64,000 nucleotides of DNA from contig JAETQI010000003.1 in NCBI GenBank assembly GCA_021770755.1, forward strand, positions 62,001 to 126,000. Direction: 5' to 3'. The notes below the pieces were generated by a model. The model was given only the letters and a program-made list of their open reading frames with translations. It was not told the origin of the DNA and searched no databases. Origin of the DNA: Lachnospiraceae bacterium. Lineage in GTDB: Bacteria > Bacillota > Clostridia > Lachnospirales > Lachnospiraceae. The translations under genes were made by a program, and so were the position numbers. This document shows, in pieces, positions 37,203 to 48,096 of the stretch; position 1 is the stretch's first letter, and each line of letters opens with the position of its first letter.

Positions 37203-38609
37203 ATGGGCGGTTTTTTTGGAGTCACATCACAGCAGGATTGTGTATTTGATCTGTTTTTTGGCATCGATTACCACTCCCATCTGGGAACCCGGCGCGGCGG
37301 TATGGCGGTTTACGGGGCAGATGGGTTTAACAGGGCGATCCATAACATCGAGAATGCACCGTTCCGGACCAAATTTGACAAAGATGTGAATGAGATGCAC
37401 GGGAATTATGGTATTGGCTGCATATCGGACTATGAGCCGCAGCCTCTGATCATCCGCTCGCATCACGGCACCTATGCGCTGACGACTGTCGGGAAGATCA
37501 ACAATACGGACGAATTGATCCAAAGCCTCTTTGATGTGGGACATGCGCACTTTCAGGAGATGAGCGGCGGGGAGGTCAATGCCACGGAACTTGTCGCGGC
37601 GCTCATCAACCGCAGGGAAAACTTAATAGAGGGGATCAATTTTGCGCTGGATGCGATCAACGGTTCGCTGTCGATCCTGTTGATGAACAAGGCAGGGATC
37701 TACGCCGCAAGGGATAAGTACGGCAGGACGCCGATCGTGATCGGCAGGAAGGATGACGGCTTCTGCGCTTCGTTTGAAAATTTTGCATTCAAGAATCTCG
37801 GCTACGCGGATTACAAGGAACTGGGACCGGGCGAGGTCGTGGTGATGACCGAGAAAAACTGTGTGACGCTGGTGAATCCGCAGAAAGATATGAAGATCTG
37901 CACTTTCCTGTGGGTGTATTACGGGTATCCGGCAAGCTCCTACGAGGGGGTCAATGTGGAGCAGATGCGCTATCACTGCGGGGAGAAGATGGCACAGCGC
38001 GACAATGTGGAACCGGATATCGTGGCTGGTGTGCCCGACTCCGGCATCGCACACGCGGTGGGATATGCCAACGAGTCGGGCATCCCGTTCTCAAGACCGT
38101 TTATCAAGTACACGCCGACGTGGCCGCGCTCCTTCATGCCGACCATACAGAGCAAGCGGAACCTGATCGCCAAGATGAAACTGCTGGCAGTGGACGAGCT
38201 GATCAAGGATAAGAGCCTGCTGCTGATCGACGACTCGATCGTGAGGGGCACGCAGCTTCGGGAGACGACGGAATTTCTGTACCAGAGCGGCGCGAAGGAG
38301 GTTCATATCCGTCCGGCGTGCCCGCCGCTGTTGTACGGATGCAAATATCTGAACTTCTCCCGATCCTCGTCGGAGATGGATCTGATCACCAGGCGCGTCA
38401 TAGAGCGGCTGGAGAACGGAAATGTTACCAGGGAGATCCTGGAGGAGTACGCCGATCCCGAGTCTGAGAAATATGAGCGGATGGTGGAGGAGATCCGGAA
38501 AGAGCTGAACTTTACCTCGCTGCGTTTTAACAGGCTGGATGACATGCTCGACGCGACAGGGCTTGACCACTGTAAGCTCTGCACATACTGTTGGGACGGA
38601 AAAGAATAG
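37203..38609 (+). CDS. PurF-like amidophosphoribosyltransferase lacking the N-terminal catalytic Cys
   Basis: 468 aa. The phosphoribosyltransferase half is well kept: [16 protein letters not shown] (PRPP loop), [21 protein letters not shown] (flexible loop), VAGVPDSG. The N-terminal Ntn glutaminase half is recognisable, but it begins MGGFFGVTS where PurF has Met-Cys-Gly-Ile; no Cys occurs before residue 13. The C-terminus has clustered cysteines (HCKLCTYCW), perhaps part of an iron-sulfur site. It may use free ammonia, depend on another glutaminase, or have changed function. GGAGG precedes the ATG. Linked to a chemoreceptor and purL downstream. Confidence 0.85.
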   Translation: MGGFFGVTSQQDCVFDLFFGIDYHSHLGTRRGGMAVYGADGFNRAIHNIENAPFRTKFDKDVNEMHGNYGIGCISDYEPQPLIIRSHHGTYALTTVGKINNTDELIQSLFDVGHAHFQEMSGGEVNATELVAALINRRENLIEGINFALDAINGSLSILLMNKAGIYAARDKYGRTPIVIGRKDDGFCASFENFAFKNLGYADYKELGPGEVVVMTEKNCVTLVNPQKDMKICTFLWVYYGYPASSYEGVNVEQMRYHCGEKMAQRDNVEPDIVAGVPDSGIAHAVGYANESGIPFSRPFIKYTPTWPRSFMPTIQSKRNLIAKMKLLAVDELIKDKSLLLIDDSIVRGTQLRETTEFLYQSGAKEVHIRPACPPLLYGCKYLNFSRSSSEMDLITRRVIERLENGNVTREILEEYADPESEKYERMVEEIRKELNFTSLRFNRLDDMLDATGLDHCKLCTYCWDGKE

Positions 38610-38624
38610 GAAAGGCGGCGCAAG

Positions 38625-40643
38625 ATGGCAGGAGAAAAAAAGGAAAATCAAAAAAAGATCGTATCGATAAAGGTAAAGCTGCTCGGCATCATACTGCCGG
38701 TGGTGATCATCATTATGATACTGCTGGTGGGAATCTTGTACTATATATCGAAGAATATTATCAAGGAGTATTCGGAAAATCTGCTGAGCTCCTCGATCGA
38801 GAACCAGACAAACCAGATCGAGGCGTGGCTGAACGAAAACCTGTCGGCGTTTCGCGCAGTGAAGCAGTCGATCGAACAGACCAGTCCGGACGGGCAGCAG
38901 TTGCAGGCGATTCTGGACAGTTATTATGGGTTTAATGACAACTATCCGGATGGGCTGTACATCGCAGATGAAAACGGCAGTCTGATAAAGGCGTCGGCGT
39001 CGGAGAAGACAGAGGCAGATCCGACGCAGGCTGTGTGGTACAGACAAGGTCTGACCCGGTGGAACATGGGGCTGACCAACGCGTACACAAACGCCAAGGG
39101 GGAGGAGGTCATCAGCGCGTCGGGAATCCTGGATGACCAGTCCGGCACGATCAAGGTGATCTCTGCGGATCTCACGCTGGAGCGGATCAGTATCATCGTA
39201 AACAGCTATATCGAGATGGATCAGGCAAGGGCGTTTCTGGTGAGCAGCACCGACGGAACGATCCTGGCACATCACGAGACGGATCTGATCTCCACAAAGC
39301 TTAGCGAATCGAAGGATGCCTTTATGCGGGACATCTGGCAGAAGGTATCGCAGCATGACCTTGATATGGTCGAGATCGACAGCAATATGGCGGCACTTTC
39401 ACAGATACAGGGGACGGACTGGGTGCTGGTATCGTACATTCCTACCAGGGTCATCTATGCGGATATTGACAGTGTGCGGAATATGATGCTGGCGATCGGA
39501 CTGGTGTCCGTGATCCTGCTGGCCGTGCTGGTGGAGCGCGTGGTCCACATGGTGATCCGCCCTGTCAAGGAGCTGATCAGGGTGATCACAGCCATGACGG
39601 ACGGGGATTTCACAGTGGAGATCAAGGCAGGCAGCAATGACGAGATCGGCGTCATGGGCGGACATGTGCAGCAGTTCATACTGACCATGCGGCAGATGAT
39701 CGCCTCGATACATGCGGTTTCAGACAAGCTGGGCGCACAGGCAGGCGACAGTGACACGATCTCGAGGGAGATGTACGATGCCTCCAGGCTGCAGGGACAG
39801 TCCATGAGGGAATTAAACACCACGGTAGAACAGTTGTCGCTCTCTGTAGGGGAGATCGCGGAACATGCGACAACACTTGCGATGGTGGTGTCGGATACAA
39901 AGGATGACGGAGAGCAGGTGGGCAATAAGGTGCAGGAGACTGTGACCATATCGCGGAGCGGGCAGGAGGATCTGCAGCGCGTCAACAGTGCGATGGAGCT
40001 GATCAATGTGTCCGTGCAGAAGCTGCAGCAGTCGATCGACGAGGTCGGAAAGGCATCCGTGGAGATCACGAACATCACGGAGATCATAGGAAATATCGCG
40101 GACCAGACGTCGCTTCTCTCGCTCAACGCATCGATTGAGGCGGCGCGTGCGGGAGATGCGGGAAGAGGCTTTGCGGTGGTCGCAACGGAGATTGGGCAGC
40201 TTGCAAACACGAGCGCCGATGCCGTGCGTAACATCGAAGGTCTGATCAGCCAGATCAACAGCCTGGTGAGCGATACGGTGAAGCAGACCAGGGAGAGCGT
40301 GGAAAATATCAACCACAGCAACAGTCTGGTAGGGGATACCCTGCGGACCTTTGACTCGATCTTTGGCAATATCGACCAGGTAAGCACACTCGTGCGCGAG
40401 ATGATCCAAAAAGTGGAGAAGGTTGACGAGGTGGCGACGAATGTGGCTGCGATCTCGCAGGAGCAGGCTGCAAGTTCGGAGGAGATCCTTGCGACTTCCG
40501 AGTCGATGGTGCGCCAGGTGGACAATATCACGAACAGCAGCGAGCGCGTTTCCGAGGGAGCAAAGGAGCTGACGGCATCGGCGGAGGAGCTGTATGAACA
40601 GGTTGCCAGATTCAGGATTGGAGAGGAGGCAGGTCAGCGATGA
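38625..40643 (+). CDS. Methyl-accepting chemotaxis protein with dCache-type sensor
   Basis: 672 aa. Membrane helix 1 near 20-42, a periplasm-side double Cache-like sensor (about 45-285, with [19 protein letters not shown]-like segments and VWYRQGL), membrane helix 2 near 288-310, HAMP, then a signalling domain whose hairpin reads [31 protein letters not shown]. It starts 15 bp after the PurF-like gene, and its stop overlaps the start of the next gene by 4 bp (ATGA), tying it to a binding lipoprotein. Confidence 0.93.
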   Translation: MAGEKKENQKKIVSIKVKLLGIILPVVIIIMILLVGILYYISKNIIKEYSENLLSSSIENQTNQIEAWLNENLSAFRAVKQSIEQTSPDGQQLQAILDSYYGFNDNYPDGLYIADENGSLIKASASEKTEADPTQAVWYRQGLTRWNMGLTNAYTNAKGEEVISASGILDDQSGTIKVISADLTLERISIIVNSYIEMDQARAFLVSSTDGTILAHHETDLISTKLSESKDAFMRDIWQKVSQHDLDMVEIDSNMAALSQIQGTDWVLVSYIPTRVIYADIDSVRNMMLAIGLVSVILLAVLVERVVHMVIRPVKELIRVITAMTDGDFTVEIKAGSNDEIGVMGGHVQQFILTMRQMIASIHAVSDKLGAQAGDSDTISREMYDASRLQGQSMRELNTTVEQLSLSVGEIAEHATTLAMVVSDTKDDGEQVGNKVQETVTISRSGQEDLQRVNSAMELINVSVQKLQQSIDEVGKASVEITNITEIIGNIADQTSLLSLNASIEAARAGDAGRGFAVVATEIGQLANTSADAVRNIEGLISQINSLVSDTVKQTRESVENINHSNSLVGDTLRTFDSIFGNIDQVSTLVREMIQKVEKVDEVATNVAAISQEQAASSEEILATSESMVRQVDNITNSSERVSEGAKELTASAEELYEQVARFRIGEEAGQR

Positions 40644-41632
40644 GGAGAAAGAGCCGTTTGATAAGATACATACCTGTACTGTTCGCAGCGGTCATGCTGG
40701 CAGCTTTTGCGTCAGGATGCGGACAGAAGTCAGCCGGAGGGAAAGGCGGGGTGAAGATCTTCTTTTCCCTGAACCAGATGGATACGTTCCGCCAGACGCT
40801 TGTGGACAGTGCCGCGGAGCAGGCGGCACAGGAGGGTGCACAGTTTGCCATGGAGGATGCGCAGGGCTCGATCGAGGAGCAGGTTGAGCAGATCAAGGCT
40901 GCCGCGGCAGGAGATTACGATGTGATCATCTGCAGCCCGGTCTCGGTGGACACGGCGGTTCAGTTGAAGATGAGCGCGGGGGATATCCCGATCGTGTTTG
41001 TCAATAGCTGTCCGGACGAAAAGCACCTGCAGGCGGGAAAATACATCTATGTCGGTTCCAGCGAGCAGGTTGCGGGAGAGTTTCAGGCAGAGTACGTGCT
41101 GGGGAAAATGTCCGGAAAGCAGGAGATCAACGTGGTGCTGATCAAAGGGCCGGCGAGCCATTCCGCCACGGAGGGAAGGACGACCGGGGTGAAGAGGACG
41201 CTGGAGGCGAGCGGCAGACAGATCCATTACGTGTTTGAGGACAGTGCCGCCTGGGACACGGGACAGGCGCAGAAATTGTTCGAACTGTTTCTGAGTACGG
41301 GAGTCTCCGCGGATTGTGTGATCTGCAACAATGATGCGATGGCGCTCGGCGTTATGGAGGCGTGCAGGAACAAAGGCGTTGACTGCAGCACGCTCCCCAT
41401 CCTGGGGGTCGATGCCACGGCTGACGGCTGCGAGGCGATCCGCAATGGCGACATGGCATTTACGGTGTACCAGTCCGGAAGCGGACAGGGACACGCGGCT
41501 GTCAAAGCGGCGATACAGCTTGTGGAGAGCGGCAGCGTGAAGGATATCGAGGGAAGCACGGAGGACGGCAAGTATGTCTGGGTGGACTTTGAGCGGGTGG
41601 ACAGCAGCAATGTTTCCCAATACGGCAAGTAA
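40640..41632 (+). CDS. Periplasmic-binding-protein-like lipoprotein (RbsB/Peripla_BP_4 type)
   Basis: 330 aa. Signal peptide with lipobox AAFASGC, then a type I substrate-binding fold ([49 protein letters not shown]) as in ribose-type binding proteins. No ABC permease or ATPase gene is near; instead the ATG overlaps the chemoreceptor stop, so it is probably the ligand-presenting partner of that receptor. Ligand unknown; the flanking purine genes make a pentose, nucleoside or related compound worth testing. Confidence 0.9.
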   Translation: MRRKSRLIRYIPVLFAAVMLAAFASGCGQKSAGGKGGVKIFFSLNQMDTFRQTLVDSAAEQAAQEGAQFAMEDAQGSIEEQVEQIKAAAAGDYDVIICSPVSVDTAVQLKMSAGDIPIVFVNSCPDEKHLQAGKYIYVGSSEQVAGEFQAEYVLGKMSGKQEINVVLIKGPASHSATEGRTTGVKRTLEASGRQIHYVFEDSAAWDTGQAQKLFELFLSTGVSADCVICNNDAMALGVMEACRNKGVDCSTLPILGVDATADGCEAIRNGDMAFTVYQSGSGQGHAAVKAAIQLVESGSVKDIEGSTEDGKYVWVDFERVDSSNVSQYGK

Positions 41633-41664
41633 GGACAGGGCATATCATATGGAGGATGAATCAA

Positions 41665-44600
41665 ATGGAAAATGTAAAACGGATCTATGTGGAGAAGAAG
41701 GAAGCTTTTGCTGTAAAGGCAAGGGAGCTCGAGGACGAGCTGAAAGGATATCTGGGCATCGCCGGGTTAGAGAAGGTCAGGATCTTTATCCGCTATGATG
41801 TGGAAAACCTTTCGGATGCGGTCTTTGAAAAGGCGTGTACGTGTGTATTTTCAGAGCCTCCGGTCGACGACCTGTATAGGGAGAATATCGAGATGCCGGC
41901 GGATTCACGATGTTTTTCCGTTGAGTATCTGCCGGGGCAGTTCGACCAGAGGGCGGACTCCGCAGTGCAGTGCGTGCAGTTTCTGAAAGAGGATGAGCAG
42001 CCGCTCATCAAGACGGCGGTTACCTATCTGCTGATCGGAAACATTTCCGACAGTGAGTTTGATAAGATCAAGCGCTATTGCATCAATCCCGTCGATTCGA
42101 GAGAGACAGGGCTGGAAAAGCCCGGTACGCTGGTGCAGACTTTTGAGGAGCCGGCAGATGTGGGAAGTTATGACGGGTTTGCGGACATGGCAGAGGATGA
42201 TCTGAAAGAACTCTATGACTCATTGGGACTTGCCATGACATTTAAGGATTTCCAGCACATCCAGAAATATTTTAAGGATGAGGAGCACAGGGATCCGACT
42301 GTGACGGAGATCAGGGTGCTTGATACCTACTGGTCCGACCACTGCCGCCACACGACGTTTTCCACTGAATTGAAGGATATCACATTTGAGGACGGTTATT
42401 ATACAGAACCGATCCGGACGACATACAGACAGTACCTTGCCGCGCGCGAGGAGATCTTTGCCGGCAGAAAGGACAAATATGTCTGTCTGATGGATCTGGC
42501 GCTCATGGCGATGAGAAAGCTCAAAAAGGATGGAAAACTGGAGGACTTGGAACAATCGGATGAGATCAACGCCTGCTCCATCGTCGTGCCGGTGGAGATC
42601 GATAAGGAGGACGGAAAGGGTGTTGTCACCGAGGAGTGGCTTGTCAACTTCAAGAACGAGACGCACAATCATCCGACAGAGATCGAGCCGTTTGGCGGCG
42701 CGGCAACCTGTCTGGGCGGTGCGATCCGCGATCCGCTCTCAGGGCGCACCTATGTATATCAGGCGATGCGCGTCACAGGTGCGGCAGATCCGACCGTGCC
42801 GGTGGAAAATACGATGCGGGGCAAGCTTTCCCAGAAGAAACTGGTGCGCGGTGCCGCGAGCGGATATTCTTCCTATGGTAACCAGATCGGTCTTGCGACC
42901 GGATATGTAAAAGAAGTGTATCATCCGAATTATGTGGCAAAGAGGATGGAGATCGGCGCGGTCATGGCTGCGGCGCCAAGGGCAGGTGTGATCCGCGAGA
43001 ATTCGGATCCGGGGGATATCATCATCCTGCTTGGCGGCCGGACAGGGCGCGACGGCTGCGGCGGCGCGACAGGCTCCTCCAAAGTGCACACGACAGCGTC
43101 ACTCTCCACCTGCGGCGCGGAGGTTCAGAAAGGCAACGCGCCGACAGAGCGCAAGCTGCAGAGACTGTTCCGCAGGACGGAGGTCAGCCGGATCATCAAG
43201 AAATGCAATGACTTTGGCGCTGGCGGCGTGTCCGTTGCGATCGGGGAGCTGGCGGCCGGCCTTGTCGTGGATATGGACAAAGTGCCAAAGAAGTATGCAG
43301 GTCTTGACGGGACGGAGCTGGCGATCTCGGAGTCGCAGGAGAGAATGGCAGTGGTTGTGGATCCAAAGGATGCAGACCAGTTCCTTGCATACGCCGCACA
43401 GGAGAATCTCGAGGTAGTGAAGGTTGCCGTTGTCACACAGGAGCCGAGGCTTGTGTTAAAGTGGCGCGGCAGGAAGGTGGTCGATATCGCGCGCGCTTTC
43501 CTGGATACGAACGGAGCGCACCAGGAGACGGGAGTGTTTGTGGACACACCCGTGAAGGAGGATAATTATTTCCTTAAGACAGCCGTTCCAAAGGTTGGGG
43601 AGGCGCTGAAAGCCGGCGATGTGAAGGCGGCGCTGCTCGCGACGCTCAATGATCTCAATGTCTGCTCGCAGAAGGGACTTGTGGAGATGTTCGACGCATC
43701 GATCGGCGCGGGCAGTGTATTTATGCCCTACGGCGGTAAGTATCAGCTCACGGAGACGCAGACGATGGTCGCGAAGCTTCCTGTATTGAAGGGAAAGACA
43801 GACGTCGTGACGATGATGGCATACGGTTTCGATCCGTATCTGTCGAGCTGGAGCCCTTATCACGGGGCGGTGTACGCGGTGACGGAGTCCATGGCAAAGA
43901 TCGTGGCAGCAGGCGGCGATCACACCAGGATACGCTTTACCTTCCAGGAGTATTTCAGGCGCATGACGGAGGAGCCTTCCCGCTGGAGCCAGCCGTTTGC
44001 GGCGCTGCTTGGCGCGTACGATGCACAGATCGGGTATGGGCTGCCCTCGATCGGCGGCAAGGACTCCATGTCGGGCACCTTTAATGAGATCGATGTGCCG
44101 CCGACACTCGTATCCTTTGCGGTCGATGTGGCAAAGAAGCAGGACATCATCACGCCGGAGCTGAAAAACGCAGGAGATCGGCTTGTCGTGTTTGATCTGC
44201 CAAAGAATGAATACGATCTTCCGGATTACACGAAGGTCATGGAGATGTACAGCGGTATCGCGAAGCTGATCGCGGACAGGGTGATCGTGGCGGCATACGC
44301 GCTCGACTCGAAGGGGATCGCGGCAGCGGCGGCGAAGATGGCATTTGGCAATAAGATGGGTGTTGCGTTTGACAGTGCGCTCACGGCGGACGAGCTCTTT
44401 GCGAATAATATGGGCAGCATCATCGCCGAGGTTCCTGCCAGCCAGCTTGACGCGCTGGCGGAGTGCGGTATGGCTTACCGGACGGCGGCATCCGTGCTTG
44501 ACGAGAACGCGGGCTTTGTGTACGGGGACGTGACTGTGACGATGGACGAGGCTTTGAAGGCGTGGACATCAAAGCTTGAGAAGGTGTTCCCGACAAAGGC

Positions 44601-45474
44601 TGTGAAAGGAAACGACGCGATCGGGACGAAGCTCTATGATGCGAAAGAGATCTATGTGTGCAGGAATAAAGTGGCGAAGCCGACTGTATTCATTCCGGTT
44701 TTCCCGGGGACGAACTGCGAGTATGACTCGACGATCGCATTTGAGCGGGCGGGTGCCGATGTCGTGACGAAAGTATTCCGCAATATGTCCGCCGGGGATA
44801 TCAGGGATTCGGTGGACGAGTTTGAGAAGGCGATCGCACAGGCGCAGATCATCATGTTTCCGGGTGGATTTTCCGCCGGCGATGAACCTGACGGAAGCGC
44901 GAAGTTCTTTGCAACGGCATTTCAGAATGAGAAGATCAGGGAAGCGGTGAACCGGCTTCTGAACGAGCGGGACGGACTTGCACTTGGGATCTGCAACGGA
45001 TTCCAGGCGATGATCAAGCTTGGACTGGTGCCTTACGGTGAGGTTGTGGGGCAGAAGGAGGATTCACCGACCCTTACATACAATACCATCAACCGCCATA
45101 TCTCCAGGATGGTATACACCAAAGTGGTCACAAACAAGTCGCCGTGGCTTGCGCTCGCAGAACTTGGGCGGACGTATGTGACGCCGGCTTCCCACGGTGA
45201 GGGGCGCTTCGTGGCGCCGCAGGAGTGGATCGACAAGCTCTTTGCGAATGGCCAGGTGGCGACGCAGTATGCGGATTTTGACGGGAATATCTCGATGGAT
45301 GAGGAGTGGAATGTGAATGGCTCCTACGCGGCGATCGAGGGCATCACATCTCCCGACGGAAGGTGCCTTGGCAAGATGGCTCATGTGGAGAGGCGCGGCG
45401 ACGGCGTGGCGGTGAATATCTACGGAGAGCAGGACATGAAGATCTTTGAGGCCGGAGTGCAGTATTTTAGATAA
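41665..45474 (+). CDS. purL: Phosphoribosylformylglycinamidine synthase, single chain
   Basis: 1269 aa large-type PurL. Seen: N-terminal PurS-like part, ATP-binding FGAM synthase domains (SDHCRHTTF, NETHNHPTEIEPFGGAATCLGG, GGRTGRDGCGGATGSS, GLPSIGGKDSMSGTF) and a C-terminal class I glutaminase with catalytic Cys in LGICNGFQAMIKLG. Converts FGAR and glutamine to FGAM. Start 41665 has GGAGG 9 nt upstream, whereas the track's 41656 ATG touches the site. Follows the binding-lipoprotein gene by 32 bp; ends at a strong bidirectional terminator. Confidence 0.96.
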   Translation: MENVKRIYVEKKEAFAVKARELEDELKGYLGIAGLEKVRIFIRYDVENLSDAVFEKACTCVFSEPPVDDLYRENIEMPADSRCFSVEYLPGQFDQRADSAVQCVQFLKEDEQPLIKTAVTYLLIGNISDSEFDKIKRYCINPVDSRETGLEKPGTLVQTFEEPADVGSYDGFADMAEDDLKELYDSLGLAMTFKDFQHIQKYFKDEEHRDPTVTEIRVLDTYWSDHCRHTTFSTELKDITFEDGYYTEPIRTTYRQYLAAREEIFAGRKDKYVCLMDLALMAMRKLKKDGKLEDLEQSDEINACSIVVPVEIDKEDGKGVVTEEWLVNFKNETHNHPTEIEPFGGAATCLGGAIRDPLSGRTYVYQAMRVTGAADPTVPVENTMRGKLSQKKLVRGAASGYSSYGNQIGLATGYVKEVYHPNYVAKRMEIGAVMAAAPRAGVIRENSDPGDIIILLGGRTGRDGCGGATGSSKVHTTASLSTCGAEVQKGNAPTERKLQRLFRRTEVSRIIKKCNDFGAGGVSVAIGELAAGLVVDMDKVPKKYAGLDGTELAISESQERMAVVVDPKDADQFLAYAAQENLEVVKVAVVTQEPRLVLKWRGRKVVDIARAFLDTNGAHQETGVFVDTPVKEDNYFLKTAVPKVGEALKAGDVKAALLATLNDLNVCSQKGLVEMFDASIGAGSVFMPYGGKYQLTETQTMVAKLPVLKGKTDVVTMMAYGFDPYLSSWSPYHGAVYAVTESMAKIVAAGGDHTRIRFTFQEYFRRMTEEPSRWSQPFAALLGAYDAQIGYGLPSIGGKDSMSGTFNEIDVPPTLVSFAVDVAKKQDIITPELKNAGDRLVVFDLPKNEYDLPDYTKVMEMYSGIAKLIADRVIVAAYALDSKGIAAAAAKMAFGNKMGVAFDSALTADELFANNMGSIIAEVPASQLDALAECGMAYRTAASVLDENAGFVYGDVTVTMDEALKAWTSKLEKVFPTKAVKGNDAIGTKLYDAKEIYVCRNKVAKPTVFIPVFPGTNCEYDSTIAFERAGADVVTKVFRNMSAGDIRDSVDEFEKAIAQAQIIMFPGGFSAGDEPDGSAKFFATAFQNEKIREAVNRLLNERDGLALGICNGFQAMIKLGLVPYGEVVGQKEDSPTLTYNTINRHISRMVYTKVVTNKSPWLALAELGRTYVTPASHGEGRFVAPQEWIDKLFANGQVATQYADFDGNISMDEEWNVNGSYAAIEGITSPDGRCLGKMAHVERRGDGVAVNIYGEQDMKIFEAGVQYFR

Positions 45475-45497
45475 GGGACATGATAATATAATATAAG

Positions 45498-45542
45498 AAA
45501 CAGCGCCCCGCTGCCTGAAACCAGGTAGCGGGGCGCTGTTTT
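45498..45542. terminator. Bidirectional terminator between purL and chemoreceptor
   Basis: AAACAGCGCCCCGCT / AGCGGGGCGCTGTTT plus an inner CCTG/CAGG stem; A- and T-rich ends serve both convergent genes. Confidence 0.92.
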
Positions 45543-45559
45543 AATGCGCTTTATGTATG

Positions 45560-47257
45560 TTATTGTTTCAGGGAGAATTGTCCGATCAATCCGTTTAAGA
45601 TCGTTGCCTGCGCGGACAATTCCTGGCTGGTCGCCGATGCCTCCTGCGCAGTTGCGGCATTGCTCTGTACGACCTCTGAAATCTGGTTGATGCCTTTCTC
45701 TGCCTGGCGCATCGCCTCGGTCTGATCCTGCACCATTGTCTTGAGGTTCTTGGAGAAGTCGGCGATCTGCTTGATCCCGTCCACGACGGAGCCGATCGCG
45801 TTCGCGGCGTTCTCCGCGGCGCGGTTTCCGTCGGAAACCTCACGGATAGAGCCTTCGATCAATTCCCTGGTATCGACAGCCGCCTTGGCGCTCTGGTTTG
45901 CCAGTACCCTGATCTGGTCAGCCACGACCGCGAAACCGCGTCCGGATTCGCCGGCACGCGCTGCCTCGATCGATGCGTTCAGCGACAGCAGGTTGGTCTG
46001 GGAAGCGATAGACTCGATCTCGGAGATGATGTCCCCGATCCTGTTGGAAGCGGCGTTGATGCGCTCCATTGCCGCCATCATGGAATTCATCTCCTCGCGG
46101 CTGTTGTCTGCCTTGTCGGCGTAGAGCTGAGCCTTCGTGTAGGATTCATCTGCACTTTGTGCGCTCTGCTCCATGGTATTGGTGATCTCAGAGATCGTGG
46201 CGTGCAGTTCCATGACGGCGTTTGTCTGTTCCGTTGCACCCTCTGCCAGTACCTGTGATGCGTCGGCAAGATCACCGGAGCCGGACGATACCTGGCTGGA
46301 GACTTCGCCGATGGATGTGAGCGTCTCCACCATCTGGTCGCGCAGTCCGCGCATGGATTCGTACAATTTCTGGAAATCTCCGGTATATTTTTCCGTGTAG
46401 TTTGATTTCACGGCATAGTTTCCGCCTGCCATCTCGCCCAGCACCTCGCTGATGTCATGGATGATGATATTCAGGTTGTTTGCCATATCGGTGGCGTCTT
46501 TTTCCATGTGCTCCACTTCGTCGCCGGTCTCCACCATCGGGAACGGGGAAGTGAGGTCTCCGGCTGAAAACGTTTTGAGACGCTTGCCGAGCTTGCCAAG
46601 GGGAGACGCGATCCCTTTGGCAATATTCTTGCCGATCTTGGTCGACAGTGTCAGCGAGATCCCAATGACGACGACAATGGCGATCGAGAGAATCAGCCCT
46701 GTCACCGAGAGTGTTGCGGAAAGATGATTTCCCTCTGTCACTTTGACGTTCAGGAGGGATTCCAGTTTGCTGTATATGCTGTTGTAGGCGGGAGCAAGAT
46801 CCTCGAGCGCGATATCCTGTGCCTGCTTGCACAGGGATCTGTCCGTTGTGGCTCCAAGATCCATGATCTTTTGATCCAGTGCCCAGTACGCGTCCAGCTC
46901 GGAACTGATCTCATCATAGGTTTTTCTGCCGTCCTCCGACACGATCGTGTTCTCGATCGTGGCAAAATATTCTTTAAAAAGAACTTTGTTTTCATTATGC
47001 TGCTGCACTACAGTGGCGATCGCGTCCGCATCATCATAGCCGATCGCCGCCCGCAGGGACGACCGGCTGTCAGCAAATTCAAACATCGCTTTTCCAATAT
47101 CGCCCTGTGCAAATCCGAAATTTTTTAGAGCGTAGGAATATCTGTTTGAAATGATGATCAGGGCGATCAACCCGAGTAATGCGGCGGCAGCCGTTATGGA
47201 AGCCACCTTAAAAAAGGATTTGGTCAGCTTTCTCTCGATGCTGTCATGTTCGTTCAT
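45560..47257 (-). CDS. Methyl-accepting chemotaxis protein with 4HB-type sensor
   Basis: 565 aa. Helix 1 near residues 18-37, an extracytoplasmic helical bundle sensor (about 40-185), helix 2 near 188-208, HAMP, then signalling domain with [39 protein letters not shown] precedes the ATG. Monocistronic, with its own promoter and a perfect palindrome in its leader. Unlike the other receptor it has no adjacent binding protein. Confidence 0.93.
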   Translation of the reverse strand: MNEHDSIERKLTKSFFKVASITAAAALLGLIALIIISNRYSYALKNFGFAQGDIGKAMFEFADSRSSLRAAIGYDDADAIATVVQQHNENKVLFKEYFATIENTIVSEDGRKTYDEISSELDAYWALDQKIMDLGATTDRSLCKQAQDIALEDLAPAYNSIYSKLESLLNVKVTEGNHLSATLSVTGLILSIAIVVVIGISLTLSTKIGKNIAKGIASPLGKLGKRLKTFSAGDLTSPFPMVETGDEVEHMEKDATDMANNLNIIIHDISEVLGEMAGGNYAVKSNYTEKYTGDFQKLYESMRGLRDQMVETLTSIGEVSSQVSSGSGDLADASQVLAEGATEQTNAVMELHATISEITNTMEQSAQSADESYTKAQLYADKADNSREEMNSMMAAMERINAASNRIGDIISEIESIASQTNLLSLNASIEAARAGESGRGFAVVADQIRVLANQSAKAAVDTRELIEGSIREVSDGNRAAENAANAIGSVVDGIKQIADFSKNLKTMVQDQTEAMRQAEKGINQISEVVQSNAATAQEASATSQELSAQATILNGLIGQFSLKQ

Positions 47258-47308
47258 TGTTCATTTTCCCCTTTCTTTGGTCATGGTCTTGTTCATTATG
47301 TTTTAAAA

Positions 47309-47343
47309 CTTATGCATTTTCCCCTCATTATGAAATGCATAAG
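47309..47343. promoter_or_regulatory. Perfect 11-bp inverted repeat in chemoreceptor leader
   Basis: CTTATGCATTT (47309-47319) and AAATGCATAAG (47333-47343), 13 nt apart, starting about 6 nt after the predicted minus-strand start. Either a repressor site or a leader hairpin. Confidence 0.55.
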
Positions 47344-47355
47344 CCATCAAACATT

Positions 47356-47383
47356 ATTATAGTCCCTTTGGAAAAATATGCAA
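47356..47383 (-). promoter_or_regulatory. Promoter of the 4HB chemoreceptor gene
   Basis: Minus strand TTGCAT (47378-47383), 16 nt, TATAAT (47356-47361). Confidence 0.6.
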
Positions 47384-47404
47384 GATGAAAACAGTGCAAA
47401 TTTC

Positions 47405-47935
47405 CTATAAAAACGTGACCTGTGCCTGCAGATCATACGTATGAGGCTCCTTTGTGACAGCTTTGTGCCCAAACGCGATGGCGATCTCATATTCGTACTG
47501 CTCCGGGAATTGCAGGCGCTTTGAGAAATAGTCCTTCTTCTCCCCGCGCAGGGCATCGTAGATGCAGCCGATGATCAGATTGCCAAGGCCAAGCTCCTCC
47601 GCAGCCAGAGCCATATTTTCTACAGCGATGCCGGCGTCGAGCGGGCTCCACTTGTACGTACTGTCCGCACTCAGCACGATGACGGTGGGCGCTTCGTAGT
47701 AAAAATTGTGCGGCTGCGGCGCAAGACCGCGCAGACGGTTCTTTTCGTCCTCAAGCTCCTGCAGGATGGGATCGCCGCCTTTTAACACTGTGAAATGGAT
47801 CTCCTGCCTGTTTGCCGCGGTGGGTGCCTGCAGCCCGGCGTGCAGCAGGGCGTCCAGCTCGGCATCTGTCAGGGGGGCTGGCGTATAGCCCCTTGTGGAA
47901 CTGCGTTTTTTGATCACATCGATTACATTGCTCAT
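47405..47935 (-). CDS. Nitroreductase-family flavoprotein
   Basis: 176 aa, typical short nitroreductase: N-terminal VIKKRSSTRGYTPAPLTD (FMN phosphate contact), LHAGLQAPTAANRQ, DAGIAVENMALAAEELGLGNLIIG, and C-terminal AIAFGHKAVTKEP. Should bind FMN and use NAD(P)H; the in vivo substrate is unknown. AAGGAGG precedes the ATG. Divergent from the MATE gene. Confidence 0.9.
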   Translation of the reverse strand: MSNVIDVIKKRSSTRGYTPAPLTDAELDALLHAGLQAPTAANRQEIHFTVLKGGDPILQELEDEKNRLRGLAPQPHNFYYEAPTVIVLSADSTYKWSPLDAGIAVENMALAAEELGLGNLIIGCIYDALRGEKKDYFSKRLQFPEQYEYEIAIAFGHKAVTKEPHTYDLQAQVTFL

Positions 47936-48011
47936 GATTGTCGTCCTCCTTAAATATTAGGTGTTTTATATCCTGCCCTTATTATAAGATATCCCATGTG
48001 CAACGGCAAGC

Positions 48012-48040
48012 TTGTATTTCGGATCAAATGATGATATGAT
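48012..48040 (+). promoter_or_regulatory. Promoter of the MATE transporter
   Basis: TTGTAT (48012-48017), exactly 17 nt, TATGAT (48035-48040). Confidence 0.6.
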
Positions 48041-48096
48041 ATAAAGAACGCGCTCCGGGTCTGATCGGGGCAGCGATATAGCAGAGGGAGGAAGCC

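Noticed and set aside
38091-39356. 421-aa minus-strand ORF across the PurF-like and chemoreceptor genes
   Set aside because: Spans two real genes antisense and has no recognisable domain.
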